64,000 nt of DNA from Progne subis subis (Eukaryota; Chordata; Aves; Passeriformes; Hirundinidae), in contig JAKJHU010000827.1 of assembly GCA_022316685.1 (NCBI GenBank), forward strand, positions 52,023 through 116,022. The letters are read 5' to 3'. The translations under genes and the position numbers were made by a program. The notes under the pieces were generated by a model. It worked only from the letters and a program-made list of their open reading frames with translations. It made no database searches and had not been told where the DNA came from. Shown here piece by piece: positions 60,641 through 64,000 of the stretch; the first letter of the stretch is position 1, and each line of letters starts with the position of its first letter.

Positions 60641-60944
60641 AATCACCTCATGGAAAAGACTCCAGCTCAGTCTTGTTCCCAGGTTACTTGTCAATGCAAA
60701 CAGAATCAAATGGAGAGACATTCCTTTGAGACCAAACAGTCCTTGGAATCTGCACAGTCTGAATGAGAAAGCCACATCCCTGAAAAAGGAGATGTCTTAG
60801 ATGGCAAGCAAGGGAAAAGGCAGTTTAGCAACAGCAGAGATAAATCCTGCAGCAGGACACAGCCCATCAGCTGATTCACCATCCTGACTCATGAATCCCA
60901 CCAGGAAGCCAGGAACAACTTTCAGCTATCCATGGGAGGGAGTC

Positions 60945-61330
60945 AGGGACAGGCAAGGTAAGGCAAGGGAGGGGGAGGCAGTGCAAGGCACGGAAAAAGA
61001 GGGGCAGGCAGGGGCAGGCAGAGAAGTCAAGGCAAGGGAGGGGGAGGCAAGGCAAGGCAAGGCAAGGCAAGGGAGGTGTGCACAAGGCACAACAAGGCAG
61101 GGTCATGCCAGGCAAGGCAAGGGAGAGGAAGGCAAGGCCAGGCCAGGTTTGGGTAGAGCAGGCAAGGAGAGGAAGGGGTAGGCAGGACAAGGAAGTCAGT
61201 GGGGGCAAAGAAAAGGAGCTTCTGCAAGGGAAGAGAAGGGAGAGGTAGGCAAGGCAGGGGAGAGGAAGGGATAGGCAAGGCAAGGGATGGGTCTGCAAGG
61301 CGAGGTAAGGGGGAGGTAGGCAGTGAAGGG
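60945..61330. repeat. Purine-rich (GGCAA)n low-complexity tract
   Basis: Runs of GGCAA, GGGAGG and AGGCAAGG over ~385 bp, with nearly no pyrimidines besides C in CAA. Open frames here are artefacts of the repeat. Confidence 0.92.
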
Positions 61331-62906
61331 CAAGGATGATACTGGGACCCCTCTGGGTTTGGCTCCTACAGAGCACACAGTGGGTCAGACACTGGGCTGA
61401 GGGAAGGGGTCCCATGTAAACCCAGCACAGGCATTTCTCTTTGGAGAGGGGATTCTGCAGGGAGAAAGAAGAAGAGGCTTTCCTGTCTCTCGAGATTGCC
61501 CCTCCTCCTTCAGCAGCCATACCCCAATCAATCCGTACAAGATTTCATATGATCACTTACACGCCAGGGAGCACAAGGCACTCAAAACTGAACCCTGCCA
61601 GAGCCCAGCCCTTTCTAAGGGTGTGGGGGAATGGAATTTCAGTAGGAGTTGACCCAAAAGGATACTTTGCCACTTGTGGGTTTCTCACAGCCTTAGCAGT
61701 TGTGCAAGATCTTTGTCCCAACACTTGCTCACCTTTCAAATGCACACACGTGCCTGGGGGCAATTCAGGTTCACTGGAGTGGTGGCTGCTTCCCTTTGAA
61801 ACAGGAGCTGTTGCCTTTTCCAGTGAACTTAACTCCCTTCTAACTATTAGAAAGTGGGTGAATAAAGGGAATTATCCTGGAGGAAGGGGACCAGAACCTG
61901 GGAAAAGGATGAGACACATCTGAATTACAAATGAAATCCATTTCATTTATTTATTTGGTACTAATCTATTATTACAAACAAAATCATGTTTCTGAGCTGA
62001 AGCTGCTCGCACCCTGGACAGATTTTTTCAGTTGCTGTGTTATTTAAAGGATGTCCACAGGCTGTGGAGCAGCCCGGCTCTCTGCCCCTCTGCCCACAGG
62101 GATGCAGCACTCCGAGCTCCCCCAGGAGCCACAAGAGGGCTGGCAGAAGGGCAGGCGTCCTCAGCAGTGACACCACCACTGCACTGTTCTCCCTGCTCTG
62201 CTCCTGCCCAGACTCGGGATGGCCAAATCCGCCCAGGCTGCGCATTCCACAGCAGGGCCACCATTCCCCTCGGGAGCAGCCCACGCCCAGTTTGGCTCTG
62301 GAATAGGCTGATGAGTCCTGTCCCAGGAAGAGGCACCCAGGGCCGGGCTGCTGCCACTTCCTGCTCCAGGTGCCTCCTTCCAGCCGGGCTCTGGGGGTGC
62401 TGAGGCTGCTCTGGGCTCTGCTAGGGCTCTGCTGGGGCTCAGCTCTTGGCCACACTGAATCACACTGGGAAAGAATGGAAACTGGCAAGGGAGTTGAGGT
62501 TTAATGCATTTTTTATTAAAAATATCCAAACTAGCACAACAAAAAACTGTCCTCAAGTGCCCCTCCTCTGTGCCAGCTCTTGATCTCCAGTTGCTCCTCA
62601 CAGGCCAGGAGGTGCCGGCAAAGAGTCTGTGCAGGCACCATGGACAAGTTTTAAATGCTAAGTTCAATTTATCTTCAACTTCAACTAGTTAGTTTGGGAG
62701 TAGAATTAACCTTTCCTCAATAAATAAACCCCTGACTGCCCATTTTTAAAACAGTCATATAGTGTGAATTTGCCTTACCTTGTACCTGTTATGTTTATCT
62801 GGAAAATGTTTTGAAGAGAAAAACACATTTAATGTTTTTATGTCTTTCAGTTTTCATAAGGAAATCTGTCTGGCTTTGTTAGTTCTGTTACTACAGGCTT
62901 CAGACC
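61331..62906. other. Intergenic, one unassigned 160-codon frame
   Basis: A plus-strand frame at 61,441-61,923 is open for 160 codons in moderate GC DNA but matches no family I know and has no supporting splice or promoter signal. 62.1-62.4 kb is GC-rich with overlapping frames; 62.5-62.9 kb is AT-rich. Confidence 0.4.
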
Positions 62907-64000
62907 CAGTACTTGCTGTCTAGTTGAAGATGTGTTTCATGGCATAGAAGAATCTACCATAGAGAATGAAGGATAACAATTTGAAATTAATCTTATTTGG
63001 ATTATTACTTGTGATCCTTATAAAAACCCTTTCCAAGGGTTGGGTTTTCAAGCTGGAGTATGAAGCACAGTGAGTTTCTGTGGATAATGCTGTAGCTCCA
63101 TCTCACCAGATGCAGAAATGGACCAAAATCCAGTGTTTTGAGTGTGAATTTGGGGTCCTGGCTTTGCCCCGAAGGAGAGACAGGATGTTCCCTGCAATGT
63201 CTACATGGAGCAGACAGAACAGATGGGGAAGTGTTTGCAGGGCCCCTGGGAGGGAATATTGTGGTTCCTGTCAGCAGGATCCTTTTGAAGCTTCGGGCTG
63301 GGTGGGCAGCAGATCCATCTGCAGCTTCCATGGGCTGCTCCAGCATCTGCTGCTGGGGACCCTGAGGGAAGAGGCCACAGGAGGGATGGAAATGAGGCAC
63401 AGGAGGGATGGAAATGCTGCAGGGCAGCAGCCAGGGCCAGGAATGAGCTTTGCCTACCTGGCTGATGAAATGAGACTCCTCCTTTAGTGCAAGAGGAGGC
63501 AAAGATAAAGTCAAGTTCAACAGTTCAAGGAGAAATGTAGAAAATCAGAAGCTTCTCAAAATGCCACACATCATCTGTTAGTTCTTCAGTGTCAGTCCCT
63601 GTAAAAGCCTTTGCAGTTTTCCTTTGGATTTCAGGGCCCAGAGCTGGGCTTTAGAGTTCAACTGATTTTTTATTTTCCAGGTTTTTAAACAGAGCTTTGT
63701 ATTGGGCAGCTCTTGTCATATTTTCTGCTCTCCTGACCTTGAAAAAGGTTCTGTGCTCCTGTGAGCCACATCTGGAGGGGTGGTTGGCAACCATGGAATC
63801 CTCTGGGAAAGCTCTTGATTGACTTCAGGGCCTGACTGGAGAGCTCAGCCTGAGGAAAGAACTGTTCCAGATGCCTCTGTCCATGTGCAGCTCCTCATAG
63901 CTGAGTCCCTGAACACATGGGGTGGTTTATAGGGATTTATTTTCCCCTTCTGTTCACTTGGAGGTGATTTTGCAATCCTTTAGAGAACATCCGACCAGCC
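62907..64000. repeat. Right copy of 62.9-kb spaced direct repeat
   Basis: Same orientation as 1-1,103, still matching at the window end, so the homology continues outside. Confidence 0.9.

Noticed and set aside
61441..61923. 160-codon plus-strand frame
   Set aside because: No family resemblance, no second copy and no gene signals. Kept only as a note.

Overview
The window is nuclear DNA of a bird, most likely a songbird. This rests on many CR1 LINE 3' ends, ERVL-type retroviral pol, an OR14-like olfactory receptor pseudogene with the avian repertoire's wording, C2H2 zinc-finger genes with the N-terminal exon '[17 protein letters not shown]' that I associate with bird ZNF families, and MHC class II beta exon fragments. 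The mix of ZNF, olfactory receptor and MHC II pieces in GC-rich, minisatellite-laden DNA resembles the MHC-linked avian microchromosome (chromosome 16 type); that placement is inference.

Layout: 1-1,103 is repeated at 62,907-64,000, so the window is about one period of a 62.9-kb duplication. 2.85-9.5 kb and 44.7-51.0 kb are arms of a large inverted duplication, each with a ZNF gene (ZNF-A minus, ZNF-D plus). 10.3-14.0 kb holds a possible env remnant, an LTR, ACTGGGA-type minisatellites and an MHC II beta transmembrane exon relic. 16.5-22.3 kb and 52.8-57.4 kb are direct duplicates (ZNF-B, ZNF-E); a third copy, partly inverted, spans 32.9-38.1 kb (ZNF-C). 24.9-27.8 kb is an ERV whose interior and 3' LTR are massively G-to-A changed. 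29.0-29.7 kb is a ~145-bp satellite and 31.3-32.3 kb an OR pseudogene. 38.1-44.7 kb is a nearly complete ERVL-like provirus without env. 57.8-59.7 kb carries MHC II beta relics in opposite orientations plus minisatellite, and 60.1-60.6 kb a PAK-like kinase relic.

Of the five ZNF copies only ZNF-E (56,086-57,311) is open throughout, 346 aa over two coding exons. The others carry frameshifts or lost exons; several are one-base losses in homopolymers, so sequencing error is not excluded. Every ZNF copy has the same ~0.7-kb LTR or a shortened form of it upstream in the same orientation. The most notable signal is strand-specific G-to-A hypermutation of the 24.9-27.8 kb ERV, the pattern expected from APOBEC-type editing of retroviral cDNA. 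The 38-44.7 kb ERV also sits at a junction where its two flanks belong to different copies of the duplicated segments, which suggests ERV-mediated rearrangement.
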